A stretch of 64,000 nt of DNA from Ovis canadensis (lineage: Eukaryota > Chordata > Mammalia > Artiodactyla > Bovidae). The notes under the pieces were generated by a model. It ran no database searches and was not told the DNA's origin. It saw only the letters and a program-made list of their open reading frames with translations. The position numbers and the translations under genes were made by a program. Positions within the stretch are counted from its first letter, which is position 1. The number at the start of each line of letters is the position of its first letter. The stretch lies in NCBI RefSeq assembly GCF_042477335.2, contig NC_091249.1, forward strand, positions 51,692,001-51,756,000, read 5' to 3'. This document shows, piece by piece, positions 1 through 12,000 of this stretch.

Positions 1-720
1 GGGAAAGTGCCCCTGAGGAAGTGTTATTTGAATCCCAGTTGAGAAGGAATGAGGTAAAGAGAGTGCTAAAGGGTATTTCTAGCAGCGGACAGCCCATGCA
101 AAGGCCCGCGGGGAAGGAAGCACTGCGCTGGCAAGATGCAGCTGCCTGTGTCACTGCAGCACCGGAGTGACGGGGGCTGGTGGTGACTGCTAAGGCTTGA
201 CAACAGTCTTCCAGAGGGTCCCCAGAGTAAGACACATCCCCTCTAATGTGTCCACCCCATCCCCCAGAGTTCCCCTCCAAGTCTGCTGAATCAACCAGAT
301 GGTCCTGTGTTTCCCCATGCTCTGAGCTCTAAGAGCCTGAAGCCCATGGTAAAGTGGGACAGTTAGGTTCCTGCCCATCCCCCCCACCGACCCTGCTAGA
401 GGGTGTGGTCTGTCAGCCCCCTTGCAGCCCCTGCAAGAGGGGAAGCTGAGTACCCCTGGGCCACATGTGGAACCACTGGGCTGGGGCAGGAGCAGGGCTT
501 GCCACCTTATTCTGGGCATACTCTAGGACCCAGGAGCTAGTCAGGCTCTGTGAGCCTTGCCTCGGTATCTGCAGCCTGGGCATTAACTTTGTCCACCTAG
601 AACTGGGGCAGGGCAGGACGAGAGTGCGATGTAATGTAGGCGAGGCTGTCAGTGAACAGAATGCTAGGGCCTTGATCTATGGGAAGCAAATCCAGATGCC
701 AGCTTAAAAAAGGTCCCGGG

Positions 721-996
721 GGGACTTCCCTGGTGCTCCAGTGGTTAAGAGTCTGTCTGCCAATGCAGGGGACACTGGTTCAATTCCTGGTCAGGGAAGA
801 TCCCACATGCCATGGGCCAACTAAGCCCGTGTGCCACAACTAGTGAGCCTGTGCTCCGCAACAAGGGAAGCCACCTCAACGAGAAGCTCATACACCACAA
901 CTAGAGAGTAGCCCCCGCTTGCTGCAGATAGAGAGAAGCCTGCATAGCAATGAAGACCTGGTGCAGCCAAAAATGAATAAAAAAATAAAAAAAGAA
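721..996 (+). repeat. CHR-type SINE (tRNA-derived)
   Basis: Opens GGGACTTCCCTGGTG, has a tRNA-like B-box region (GGTTCAATTCC), the repeated CCACAACTA...GAGCC body, and an A-rich AATAAAA tail: the artiodactyl/cetacean CHR family layout. Confidence 0.85.
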
Positions 997-1355
997 AGGT
1001 CCTGGGTTGCAGCCCATTCTGATAGAACAGTCCAACACGGTATCCATTAGGTTAGTGGGGAAATGACTGTAATCTTGGGCAAAATGTCCTCATCTGTAAG
1101 ATGAGAATAATCAAACTGACTTCATAGTATAATTGTGAAGCTGGGTGCCCACACATAGAAAATGACCCACAACACAAAACTGTGATAATATCCTTTCTTC
1201 CCTTCTACTCTACTGATGGAATCCTCACTTTTTGCTGGGCACATAGCTGTACAAAGTGACATTTCCCAGCCTCCCTTGCAGCTTAGTAATGTCATAGCCC
1301 ACTGAGTTCTGGGCTATGGGATGGAAGCAGAAGGGCTGGATGGCACCCATAGCCC

Positions 1356-1652
1356 AATCCAAAAGGAAACCAGTCCTGAATATTCACTGGAAGGACTGAT
1401 GCTGAAGCTGAAACTCCGATACTTTGGCTACCTGATGTGAAGAACTGACTCATTTGAAAAGACCCTAATGCTGGGAAAGATTGAAGGCAGGAGGAGAAGG
1501 GGATGACAGAGAATGAGATGGTTGGATGGCATCACTGACTTGATGGACATGGGTTTGAGCAAGCTCCGGGAGTTGAAGGACAGTTCCCTGTCCTTCCCTG
1601 ACATGCTGTAGTCTATGGGGTCACAAAGAGTTGGACACAACTAAACTGAACT
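1356..1652 (+). repeat. BovB LINE 3' fragment
   Basis: Matches the BovB 3' end: GGAAGGACTGATGCTGAAGC, AGGAGGAGAAGGGGATGACA, TGGATGGCATCAC, and the terminal GGGGTCACAAAGAGTTGGAC. About 50 bases of other sequence separate it from the larger copy that follows. Confidence 0.85.
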
Positions 1653-1699
1653 TATCTTCTAAAGATGGCTCCCAAGAACCTTCCACTCCTTCTTCCTTT

Positions 1700-3500
1700 T
1701 CCAATTTCTTGCTGAGAAAAGAAGCGAAGCGAAGGCAAAGGAGAAAAATATACCCAACTGAATGTAGAGTTCCAAAGAATAGCAGGAAGAGATAAGAATG
1801 CCTTCTTAAGTGAATAATGCAAAGAAATAGAGGAAAACAATAGATGAGAAAGACTAGAAATCTCTTCAAGAAAATTAAGAGATACCAAGGGAATATTTCA
1901 TGTGAAGATGGGCTCAATAAAGGACAGAAATGGCAAGGACCTAACAGAAGCAGAAGAGATTAAGAGATGGCAAGAATATACAAACTGTACAAAAAAGGTT
2001 TTAATGACTCGGATAACCATGATGGTGTGGTCACTTACCTAGAGGCAGGCATCCTGGAGTATAGTCAAGTAGCCCTTAGGAAGCATTACTATGAACAAAG
2101 CTAATGGAGGTAATGGAATTCCAGCTGAGCTATTTCAAATCCTAAAAGATGATGCTACTAAAGTGCTGCACTCAATATGTCAGCAAATTTGGGAAATGCA
2201 GCAGTGACTAGAAGACTGGAAAAGGTCAGTTTTCATTCCAATTTCAAAGAAGGGCAATGCCAAAGAATGTTCAAACTACCACATAATTGTGCTCATTTCA
2301 CATGCTAGCAAGGTAATGCTCAAAATCCTTCAAGCTGGGCTTCAACAGTATGTGAACCAAGAACTTCCAGATATACAAGGTGGATTTAGAAAAATAGAGG
2401 AACCAGTGATCAAATTGCGAACATCCGTTGGATCATAGAAAAAGCAAGAAAATTCCAGAAAAACATCTACTTCTGCTTCATTGACTAAAGCCTTTGACTG
2501 TGTGAATCACATCAAACTGTGGAAAATTCTTAAAGAGATGGGAATACCAGACCACCTGACCTGCCTGCTTAGAAATCTGTATGCAGGTCAAGAAGCAACA
2601 ATTAGAACCATACATGGAACAATGGACTGGCTCAAAATTGGGAAAGGAGTATGAGGTTGTATATTGTCACCCTGCTTATTTAACTTATATGCAGAGTACA
2701 TGATGCAAAATACCGGACTGGATAAATCACAAGCTGAAATCAAGCTTGCTGGGAGAAATATCAACAGCCTTAGATATACAGATGATACCACCTTAATGGC
2801 AGAAAGCAAGGAGGAATTAAAGAGCCTCTTGATGAAGGAGAAAGAGGAAAGTGAAAAAGCTGGCTTAAAACTCAACATTCAAAAAACTAAGATCATGGCA
2901 TGCGGTCCCATCATTTCATGGCAAATAGACTGGGAAAAAATGGAAACAGTGACAGACTTTATTTTCTTGGCTCCAGAATCACTGTGGACAGTGACTGCAG
3001 CCAGGTGTTTATTAAAAGACAGATGCTTGCTCCTTTTTAGAAAAGCTATGATGAACCTAGACAGCATATTAAAAAGCAGAGACATGACTTTCCCAACAAA
3101 GGTCTGTATAATCAAAGCTATAGTTTTCCAGTAGTCATGTTCAGGTGTAAGAGTTAGGAGAAGATTCTTGAGAGTCCCTTGGACAGCAAGGAGATCAAAC
3201 CAGTCAATCCTAAAGGAAATCAACCTTGAATATTCATTGGAAGGACTGATGCTAAGGCTGAAGCTCCAATACTCTGGCCACCTGATATGAAGAGCTGACT
3301 CACTGGAAAAGACCTCAATGCTCAGAAAGATTGAAGGCAGGAGGAGAAGCAGACGACAGAGGATGAGATGGTTGGATGGTATCACCAACTCAATGGACAT
3401 GAATTTGAGCAAACTCTGGGAGATAGTGAAGGATAGGAAAACCTGGTGTGCTGTAGTCCATGGGGTCATAAAGAGTTTGACACCACTGAGCAACTGAACA
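1700..3500 (+). mobile_element. BovB (RTE) LINE, 5'-truncated, inactive
   Basis: Covers part of the linker, the reverse transcriptase and the 3' end of BovB, an RTE-clade LINE horizontally acquired by ruminants. An open part at 2664-3134 shows LFNLYAEYMMQNTGL, the RT box as RYTDD (family form YADD) and GLKLNIQKTKIM. Stops and frameshifts break the rest, and the endonuclease end is absent. Ends at GAGCAACTGAACA (3488-3500). Confidence 0.85.
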
Positions 3501-3740
3501 GGAAGCCAATTGGAGCATGGAAATTTTGCCTGAAGCTCAAGAGGTATCTTGGACTATGAGTGGTTAGTAAGTCAATGCTTAGATGTCAGAGAAACAAGAT
3601 ACAGGAGGCCTGGATCTGCCTACATGTCCCAAACTGCCTACTTCTCAACTTCCTTACATGAGAAACAGCTGTCATTATTTTTTCTGTCACTTGTGGTCAA
3701 GGCAATTATCACTAATATGACCATTACTACGGAGCTCTCT

Positions 3741-3963
3741 GGGCTTCCCAGGTGGTGCTAGTAGTAAAGAACCCTCCGGCCAATGCAGGAGATGCAGGAG
3801 ACACAGGTTCGATCCCTGGGTTGGGAAAATCCCCTGGAGGAGGGCGTGGCCATCCACTTCAGTATTCTTGCCTGGAGAGTCTCCATGGACAGAGGAGCCT
3901 GGTGGGCTACAGCCCATAGGGTCACAGAGTCAGACACGACTGAAGTGACTTAGCACACACACA
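3741..3963 (+). repeat. Bov-tA SINE with target-site duplication
   Basis: Begins GGGCTTCCCAGGTGGTGCTA and carries a tRNA-like box (GGTTCGATCCC), then the BovB-derived 3' half ending in CAGAGTCAGACACGACTGA. The 11-mer GAGCTCTCTGG flanks it at 3732-3742 and 3970-3980, marking the insertion. Confidence 0.88.
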
Positions 3964-4453
3964 TGCACAGAGCTCTCTGGCCACATGTGGACGCTCTGCC
4001 CATGGATCCAAAAATAGGGAGACGCGTGAGTGCTGGAAGACCGCAACGCCTGGTGCTGCTCTGGTTTGGCCGTCATGCTCTGCAGCCTTGGGCACTTTCT
4101 GTCCCTCTCTGCACTTCTCTGCCTGTTTTCACACAGGCACAGCTGAACTCCCCTCAACTGTCACCCTGCCTGTTATGTTCCTCTTTCCTTAGGCTGCTCA
4201 CCCTCGACACTCTTGGGGTCCCCTTCCTCTGTGTGAGTTCCTGGGGGCAGGACCATGCCTGTCTCATCACAGGGTATTCCCAATGTGGGGCACACTGTCC
4301 ACAATGAATGGGAGATGGTAGATAGGGCATCACTCTCAGCCCATAGCATGTGCTGATCCAAGTCCCAAACCCAGCTCCAGGTGGCAGCTAGGCTGCCCTG
4401 CAGGAGACCAGGCCAGGCTCTGCTGCATATTTAGACTCAGTAGGAAGAACAGG

Positions 4454-4618
4454 ATTTTTTTTTTTAAGAATACGTTTTTATATATATATTATTTCTTTGG
4501 CTGCATGGAGTCTTAGTTGTGGCACAGGGGATCTAGTTCCCTGACCAGGAATTGGACCCAGGAATTGCCCTGCATTGGGAGCGCAGAATCTCAGCCACTG
4601 GACCACCAGGGAATTACC
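4454..4618 (-). repeat. CHR-type SINE, truncated
   Basis: Reverse copy: a T-tract and TA-rich stretch (4454-4492), then GGCTGCATGGAGTCTTAG through CCACTGGACCACCAGGGAA. Body repeats mostly missing. Confidence 0.75.
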
Positions 4619-5880
4619 AAGAATAGGGTTTTGAATCACAAGTTTTTGAACCTAAACTTCTGCCTTTGCAAATCAATAGTTCTGTATCGTCAAGCCTACC
4701 TTTAGAGATCGCGTTTTTCATACGCATTCGCATTCAGGGCAGCAGACTGCATTAGCCTCTCAAAAGCCAGTCACAACCCCCTTTGGCCCTCCTCTCTTAT
4801 AGAGAACAGTAGCTGAAATACTGGATTTGCCAGCTGCCCTCACTGGCCCAGGTGCTCATACAGTAACAATTCCAACAACTGAGATAAAGATGCAAGTTCC
4901 TGGTTTTTCTTCCCGAGTCAAAAGGCAAAACCTCATTAAAAGAAGCTTCCTGCTCCTTCCCTCTTCTTCCCACGTGCAACAAGAATGTGAGCCTGGGGCT
5001 TGAGCAGCCATCTGGCAACCATGATACAATAAACTCGAGGACAAAGGCCTACAGGCTAAGGATTTCAGAACTAAAACACAGGAAAAGCCTAAAGCCATCC
5101 CTGAGCTGTTCTTCTACCCCTGGCATTCTTGCAATTGAAGTAAACATTACCCCTTCTGTTTCAATCTCTATTACTGAAGCTGAATGCAATCCTAACATAG
5201 TAGCCATCTCTTGTTTTGGCCTGACTAGCACTTACCTCCTCTCTTGGGGTAATGTCACCCTGGTTTTATTTTCAAGGAACCAGTCCTGTGATTCAGGCAA
5301 GGCCACCAGATCCCGTTCCAGAGGTGGGTGTCACCCAGGCCTGGCCAACTAGAGTCACAGGGCTTGATTCAGAGATGGGCATGTGAAGCAAGCCAGGCCA
5401 ACGAGCATCAGCACTGGGACTCGATGCATCAGCTGGCACAGGGGTGCTCTCTTTCTCTGCAGTGCTAACCTGGGAGATGCAACCCTGGAGCCACTGATGT
5501 AGCAGCATCTTGCCGCTTTCTATGGAAATGCAAGCTGGGAACAAAGCCAACACAGATGAAACCAGAGGCAAGTGCAAGACTCCTGACGACCTGGATCTGC
5601 ATTCAGCTGGGCCAGAAGTTAGCAGCCCTCAGCCTTTCTGACTACTGGCGCCAAATCTCTCCTGCTTGAGCCCTTTAGAGTTAGGATTTAAGTCACCTGT
5701 AAAGACAATCCTGGCTAATGTAAAGTAAGGTCAATATAGTAGCCCAATTATGAGGCTGGTAAGGTTCCAACAGGGTCCTGCAGGGAGAGCCCCCCAGCCC
5801 AGGAGCTGCTCAACACTCCTCAACGCTGAAGAGTCAGGCTTGCCCTCCCAGCACCCCCGCCAGCTGCCAGCCCCACTCAC

Positions 5881-6061
5881 GCCGGTGATTTTCTTCTTGC
5901 ACTTGGCACAACTGGGTGCATAGCGCACATCGTAGCAGGGTGGGCAGAAGATGGCCCCCTTCTCCTCGAAGAAGCCACCCTCTTCCAGAACCTTCCCACA
6001 CTGGCTGCACACAAACTCCTCAGGGTGGTACGCGTGGCCCAGCGCCACCAGGTAGCGGCCC
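5881..6061 (-). CDS. PDLIM7: PDLIM7 LIM1 exon
   Basis: Encodes the bulk of LIM1: [20 protein letters not shown] and the second finger through [13 protein letters not shown], giving the alternating Cys/His pattern of a two-zinc LIM domain (H303, C309, C312 and later cysteines), then the lead into LIM2 ([10 protein letters not shown]). It ends in frame 0 at codon 351 with donor GTGAGT. Acceptor: TTTCCCCTGCAG. This is the last PDLIM7 exon I can see in the window. Confidence 0.96.
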
Positions 6062-9000
6062 CTGCAGGGGAAAGAGAGGGCAATGAGCGGGAGTGGGTGC
6101 AAATGAAGTCGGGGTTCCTGGCCAGCACCCCACAGGGTTTACCCCACACCCATTATGAAACCTTGAAGGGAACATTCATTCTCTTCATCTCCAAACAGGG
6201 AAGCTGCTGATGCTGCTGCTAAGTCGCTTCAGTCGTGTCCGACTCTGTGCGACCCCATAGACAGCAGCCCACCAGTCTCCATCCCTGGAATTCTCCAGGC
6301 AAGAACACTGGAGTGGGTTGCCATTTTCTTCTCCAATGCATGAAAGTGAAAAGTGAAAGTGAAGTTGCTCAGTTATGTCCAACTTGTAGTGACCCCATGG
6401 ACTGCAGCCTACCAGGCTCCTCCATCCATGGGATTTTCCAGGCAAGAGTACTGGAGTGGAGTGCCACTGCCTTCTCCAAAGAGGGAACAGACAGGCTTGA
6501 AAGGTGACTTGCCTAAGATCAAACAGCAAGACAAAGCTGACTATTGTGGGACTTCCCTGGTGGTGCAATGGTTAACAATTTGCCTCCCAAGACAGGGGAC
6601 ACGGGTTCAATCCCTAGTTGAGGAACTAACATCCCACATGCCTCCGGGCAACTGAGCTCATGTGCCACAATTAGAGAGCACGTGCATTGCGACTAAGGTT
6701 CCACGTGCTGCAACTAAGATCAGAGGCACCCAAATAAATATTTTAAAAAGCTGCACTGTTTTGATGACAGGAGGTGAGGGAGAAGGGTAGTGTCAGAAAA
6801 GGGAGGAAGGTGACACTGGGTGAAGACTGCTGACTTGAGCTTAATAAATTGAACCCAAGGGGTTGGTGTCCTGGGGGACAGCAGGCCTGGAGTACCTGCG
6901 AGCCCTGAAGACCAGTGGGTACTTGAGCTGAGCCTGGTGCCCACTCTGTTCTGCTGGCCTGTTCCATCTATGCTGGAGAGGGACCCGGCCATCCCAGATA
7001 AATGGGGATGTCTGAACGAGGGGGTGCTTTCCAGAGCTTAAGAGCTGACAGGAGTTGACAGCAGGGCAGTGCCTCGTATGAGAACTAGGAAGGTTCTGGG
7101 GCCTGACACAGATCCGATTCTGGGGGCTGTGGGACTCTGCTGGGCCCTGGGGAGCAGCGCAGAGAGGGAGGAACTTGAGAGGCTTAGCAGAGAGAAACCA
7201 AGTGAGCAGGAAGGAGAAAGGCAGAGGGGCTGGGAGCAGGGAGGCCATTCCTGGCCCAGAGAGCAGCGAGTCTAGGGCTGCAGCTTGGCTATGTCGTTGG
7301 CAACCCCTCCATTTTGCCAGGCCAAATGTTGAAGAGAGGCTGAGCAGGGGGCAGCTGAGATGAGTAGGGAGACAGATGGGAGGAGCAGTGGTCAGAAAGG
7401 GCTGGAGTTCCAGTTCAGGAAAAGACCAGGGTAGGAAGGAACGGGGCCACCCACCGGATGACCTTGTGGCACTGGTGGCACACGGGAGTCTTGCCGTTGC
7501 TGCCCCCGCCCCCGCCATGGCCCCCTCCAGCGGCGGCCTGCACGATGGAGGTGCGGTTCTGCATAGGCGTGGGTGTGGCTGGCTGGGTGTGCCGGGTCAG
7601 CACCGTGCTGGTCTTGTCCGGGGCATAGCGCTCAGCAAATGCAGGGTCCACAGCCCAGGGTGGGCGGCTCGTGGGACTGGGGGTGGTAGGGCCTGCCAAG
7701 GCCAGGAAAAGTGGCTCCATGGGGGTGCCCAGGGACACCACAGGACAGTGGGGAGAGCCTGGGGCAGCTTGGAGGGGCCCGACCCCCATGCCTCTGGAGG
7801 TTACCCGCCCTTCCCCATCAAGCCCACGCTCTCTCACCAGGCCAGGGTTCCTGGGGTGTAGCTGAGGCTGGGGTTGGGGCTTCCGTCCTGGGCACCTGGC
7901 TGTAAGATCTGTCATTCAAGGCCCTGCACGGCCGAGGCTCCTGGCATGGCCCCACCCCCCAAACTTGGTCCTGCTGGCCCCATGAGAGATGCCTGGGTAC
8001 ATGACAGCAGAGGACTCCAGGTCCCCCCAGGGCAGGGATGGGTAGGGCAATTTCTCCTGGCCAGGTTCCAGCTGGCTGGTCTGTCGCACAGGGCTGGGAG
8101 GTGAAGCAGGGCTCTCACTTCTGGGGCCGCTCGCGAGGGTCCTTCTGATGGCAGGGGGCCCTTTTGCTGAGTACCCCCACCCACTGAGACCCATACTGGC
8201 AGGGCCCACACTGGATCTGAACCATCTAACACCCCTGACCCCAAATGCAAACCAAGTCCACAAAGATAAGAGAACAGAGGCAGAGAAAGCAGGGCTGAGA
8301 ATGTTTATTTTCATGCCCAAAAAGCCAGCACAGACCTGGCAGACAGCAGTACCACAGGGCAAAGAGTGAAGGCAGTGGTGTCAGATGGAGCCGGGCCCTG
8401 TGCCAGGAGGGCAGCTGGGGCCAGGACAGCAGGAGGCTCAGTCCAGGGGCAGAAAAAGGATGGGTGAGGCAGGCAGAAGCTGGAGGCGCCAAGGGGAGGT
8501 GCCCTGGGGCGGAGGAACAGCAAGAAAGAGGCAGAGAGGGCAGCCGGCCGGTGAGGACCAGGCTACGACTGCACGTTGAGCACATGGGCAGAGCGCTGGT
8601 GGTGCCAGTCCCGGAGGCGGGTGTAGCGTGGGCTCTGCAGCTCCAGGACATACTTTTCCCTGAGGGGTAGAGAGAGAAGGAGAAGGAAGTGGAAGGAAGG
8701 AGAGACGGAAGGGAGGCAGGGAGGGAGGACCAGAGGAAGGAAGGAGAACGGATGAACCCGGCTAGGGATGGCCAGGAGCAGACAGGGCTGGAATGGGAGA
8801 GGCCGGAGATGAGAAGGAGGGGCTGCAGCTTGACCTGTTACCTTGATTTCTTCAGGTGCTCCTCATCCGGGTCTTGCACTGAGAGGGCAGAGGCAGGCAT
8901 TGACCAAGAGCAGACAGAAGGCCACCCCAGCCCTGAGCCCTGGTAGAGGGTGCCGGAGCAGGCTCCAGCTAAGTCTGGGTCCGGGCTGGGGACCAGGAGC

Positions 9001-12000
9001 AGAGTCCGCCCTTCCCTGGGCTGGCACTTACTGAACTCGGTGCCCGTGAGGTGGGCAAGGATGCGGAAGGAACGGGACTGGCCTGTCCCAGGCCTCGGCC
9101 GCCAGTCCTCCGTGTCCTCCATCAGCCGCTGCTTGCTGGCATCTGGCACCAGCGGTCGGAGCGGCTGTCTGTGGGGAGGGTGTGGCTCAGAACCTCATGC
9201 TGGGGTGGGCAGCAGGGGCGGCCCCTCCCCGGACTTGATATAGGTGGGCTAAAGTGAGGGGAAGAGGGCAGGGCAAGGCCAGGGCCCTGCTGGGTGAGGG
9301 GTGGGGTAGGGAAGTGAGAGGGGAGGAGGGCAACCAAGGTGAAAGGAGGGCAGCCAGAGTGGGGAGGGGCCACCACCCAGAGTGCCAAAAGGAAGGAAGA
9401 GAGGACAGGCAGAGGGGGCTCACTGACTTGTCAGGGGTCTGCACCTGTGAAGGAAATAAGACAGATGGACAGATAAAGGTACAAAGAGATAGACAAGGGG
9501 AGGAAGAAAGATGGCAAGGGGTCAGAATAGCCAGGGGGAAGGCTGCACTGAGTGTCTGGGCTCAGTCGGCCAACATCAAATCCCAACCCCAGGCTACCAC
9601 CGAGGAGGCGGCGGCACGAGCCACACCCTCGGTGGGGCCCTGTGCCTGCAGTACCCGCCCCAGCCACCAGGGGTCGCTGTCGCACGGTTCCGGCCAGGCT
9701 GGGGCGCAGCACAGGCAGAGCAGCAGCGGGCAGCCGGCGGGCGTGCGGTGGTGGAGACACGGCGTGGACGGGCAGGACAGACGTACCCATTCTGCTGCGG
9801 GGCGCTGTCTGCGGGCGGGTTCGCCCCGAAGGGTCGGGCCGTCTTGTTGAGGGAGGCGCTGGGTGCAAAGGTGTACCGCGGGGGGTCCGCGGCAGGGGCC
9901 AGGGCCTGGGCAGAGACAGAGCGGGGAGGGCGGGCAGGGCGGGAGGAGGCGGGGACTCTGGCCAGAGGGGGGCGTCCCCTGGCACGAAGGGGCCAGCGGT
10001 GCTCCAGCCCTACCCCCACACATCTGGCCTGAGGCTCCGGGGAGGGGGCGACTCAGGTTTCAAGGGGCCCATTTGGGAGCAATGATCTCAGCCCACGCAG
10101 TCCGAGGGCGGGTGGGCTGGTGCAGCTTGCAGCACAGGCCGGCGGGAGAGAGGGAAGGAGGCAGGCAGACAGACGGATGGACGGACGGACCGACAGGCAG
10201 ACATGCATGGTGCTCTGACCGTGCGGCAGTCCCTGGCCCAACTCCCAGTTCCCAGACTCCCCAGCTCTGGCGTCCACCCTCTACTCCCGGCCAGGGATGG
10301 GAGAGTACCAAGGCTGCACCAGGGAGGGCAGGTGAGCCTCGATGTCCAGTCCCACCCCGCCTGCTGCCCGCATATCCCAAGCCCATCCCCTACCTTCTGC
10401 GGTTTGCTCTGAGCAGGCTGAGCCCTAGAAGAGAAGGGGAATGGGTGATAATGGACCACGCCCAAGGGCACGCCCACCTGCCAGGGCGGCTCAGCTCAGG
10501 CTTACCTGCTGAGGCTGAGGCTAAGGCGCTCCCCGCAGGCACGGATCTTGTTCTGGGCTTCGATGTGTGTGAGGCCCCCCGCGTTCTCGCCATCAATACT
10601 CAGCACCCAGTCACCCACGGCCACGCCAGCCTGTGCAGCTTTACCTCCAGGGGTGAGCTATGGAGAGATGGAGGGTCATGGAGGGCCACGACTGCAGACC
10701 AAACTCAGGCAAACAGCAGCCAACCCTGCCCTTCCTCAGCTGCCCCACTCGCAGAACCCAGGGGTCTCTTCCTTCAATGTGTTTCTGGACTCCTGTCGAA
10801 TACTGAAGCCATCTGGGAGGGGGTGGGGCTCCCTTGAGCTTCACCATCACCTCAAACACGCCGCTTACACATTCATTCACCTCCAGGGACCCTCCTCACG
10901 GTTCAGAAGCTGCTGACATCAACACGCAGCCACCTTCTGGCTAAAACACAAGTGTCTCAGCTCCAACCAAAGCTTTTGAGGTCCCTGCTGGCCTCTTGCC
11001 CAGGCCATTCCACCCACCAGACCTGCCCTCTGGCTGTGCATGTGGGCATGAAGCGTGCATGTGTGCTTGTGGTATATGCGTGAGCTGAAACCATGAAGAT
11101 GACTTCTGCGAAGTGGTGGGCTTTGGCGAAAACAGAGTGGAATGGGCTGCCTAGGGCGTGAGAAGATCCAATTACTTATGAAGACCTCAAGTGCTGAAAG
11201 AAGTGTTCTCAAGGTTAGGAAGCACCAGTTTTACGGCCCAGGGTCGGGTATTTCTCAGGGTCTTGATACAGGTGACTCTGAAGAACCCAACTGGGCCCTC
11301 CCAGCCCTCTGGCCTAGCGGCAGCAACACAGGCAGAACCAGCACTGCTGTTCGCAAGTTTAAGCCCACAGGTCTGCCTGGCTACCTGGCAACGGGCTTGG
11401 CCTTGAGCCGGCTTGCGGGGAAGTACTGGGAGGTAGAATCACACTTCACAAGTTGGGGAGGTTTGCGGAATACAGGCTGCCTGTGACCCCATAAGGCTCC
11501 TCAGGTGAGCTGATGCTCAGAAGGAATTCAGGCAGGAAGAGGAGGTAAGAGGTTCCAGAGAGGTGGCAGAGGGATCAGACCCAGAGACTGATGGCACTAG
11601 GGCAAGAAGGGAAAGCTCGGTTTGATGGCTCTACCTCATGCTTCAGAAGTTAGAAGGGCAAGATAGCTGGGTGGCCCTTTCTTTACTTGCTAAGTACTAA
11701 CAGCAGTTTACATTTATCGAGTACCTAGTATTACCACATACCGAATCCTCCAAAAACCCTGTGGAGGAGAGTCTGGGAATATACCTATTTTATACATGGG
11801 AAAAAGAGAGGTTAAGTAACTTGCTTCTAGTTGCCTAGCTAGCAGCTCAAGAGGCAGGCTCAGGCTCCACCCTATTAGGCCACCTCTGTTGCGAAAAGTA
11901 AAGTGAAAGTGTTAGTCCCTCAGTTGTGTCTGACTCTTGTTAACCCATGGACTGTAGCTCCTCTGTCCATGAAATTCTGCAGGCAAGAATACTGGAGTGG

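Larger units (their letters stand above)
1..5880 (-). other. PDLIM7: Repeat-rich DNA, probable PDLIM7 intron (LIM1 to LIM2)
   Basis: No exon could be recognised here on either strand. The last PDLIM7 exon in the window ends at 5881 with a good GTGAGT donor in frame 0, so transcription must continue leftwards. I looked for the LIM2 and LIM3 coding sequence (Trp-His-Val-His-Cys and related motifs) on the minus strand and did not find it, so those exons should lie beyond position 1. The stretch holds two CHR-type SINEs, two BovB fragments and one Bov-tA, listed separately. Positions 1-720, 1000-1350, 3980-4450 and 4620-5700 are unique-looking or very old diverged sequence in which I see no gene. 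That it is an intron is inferred from the open 3' end of PDLIM7. Confidence 0.6.

Noticed and set aside
2664-3134. Possible reverse-transcriptase gene
   Set aside because: Part of a 5'-truncated BovB copy with stops on both sides; a dead LINE fragment and not a host gene.
8690-8760. GGAA/GGGA-rich stretch as a regulatory array
   Set aside because: Degenerate purine-rich simple sequence in a PDLIM7 intron without a regular unit.
9863-9985. Possible separate gene antisense to the PDLIM7 linker exon
   Set aside because: All splice signals and phases support PDLIM7 on the minus strand, and nothing supports an antisense transcript.
9863-10837. 324-codon plus-strand frame across PDLIM7
   Set aside because: It is antisense to three well-supported PDLIM7 exons and their introns; its composition (Gly/Arg/Pro) is that of a GC-rich shadow frame.
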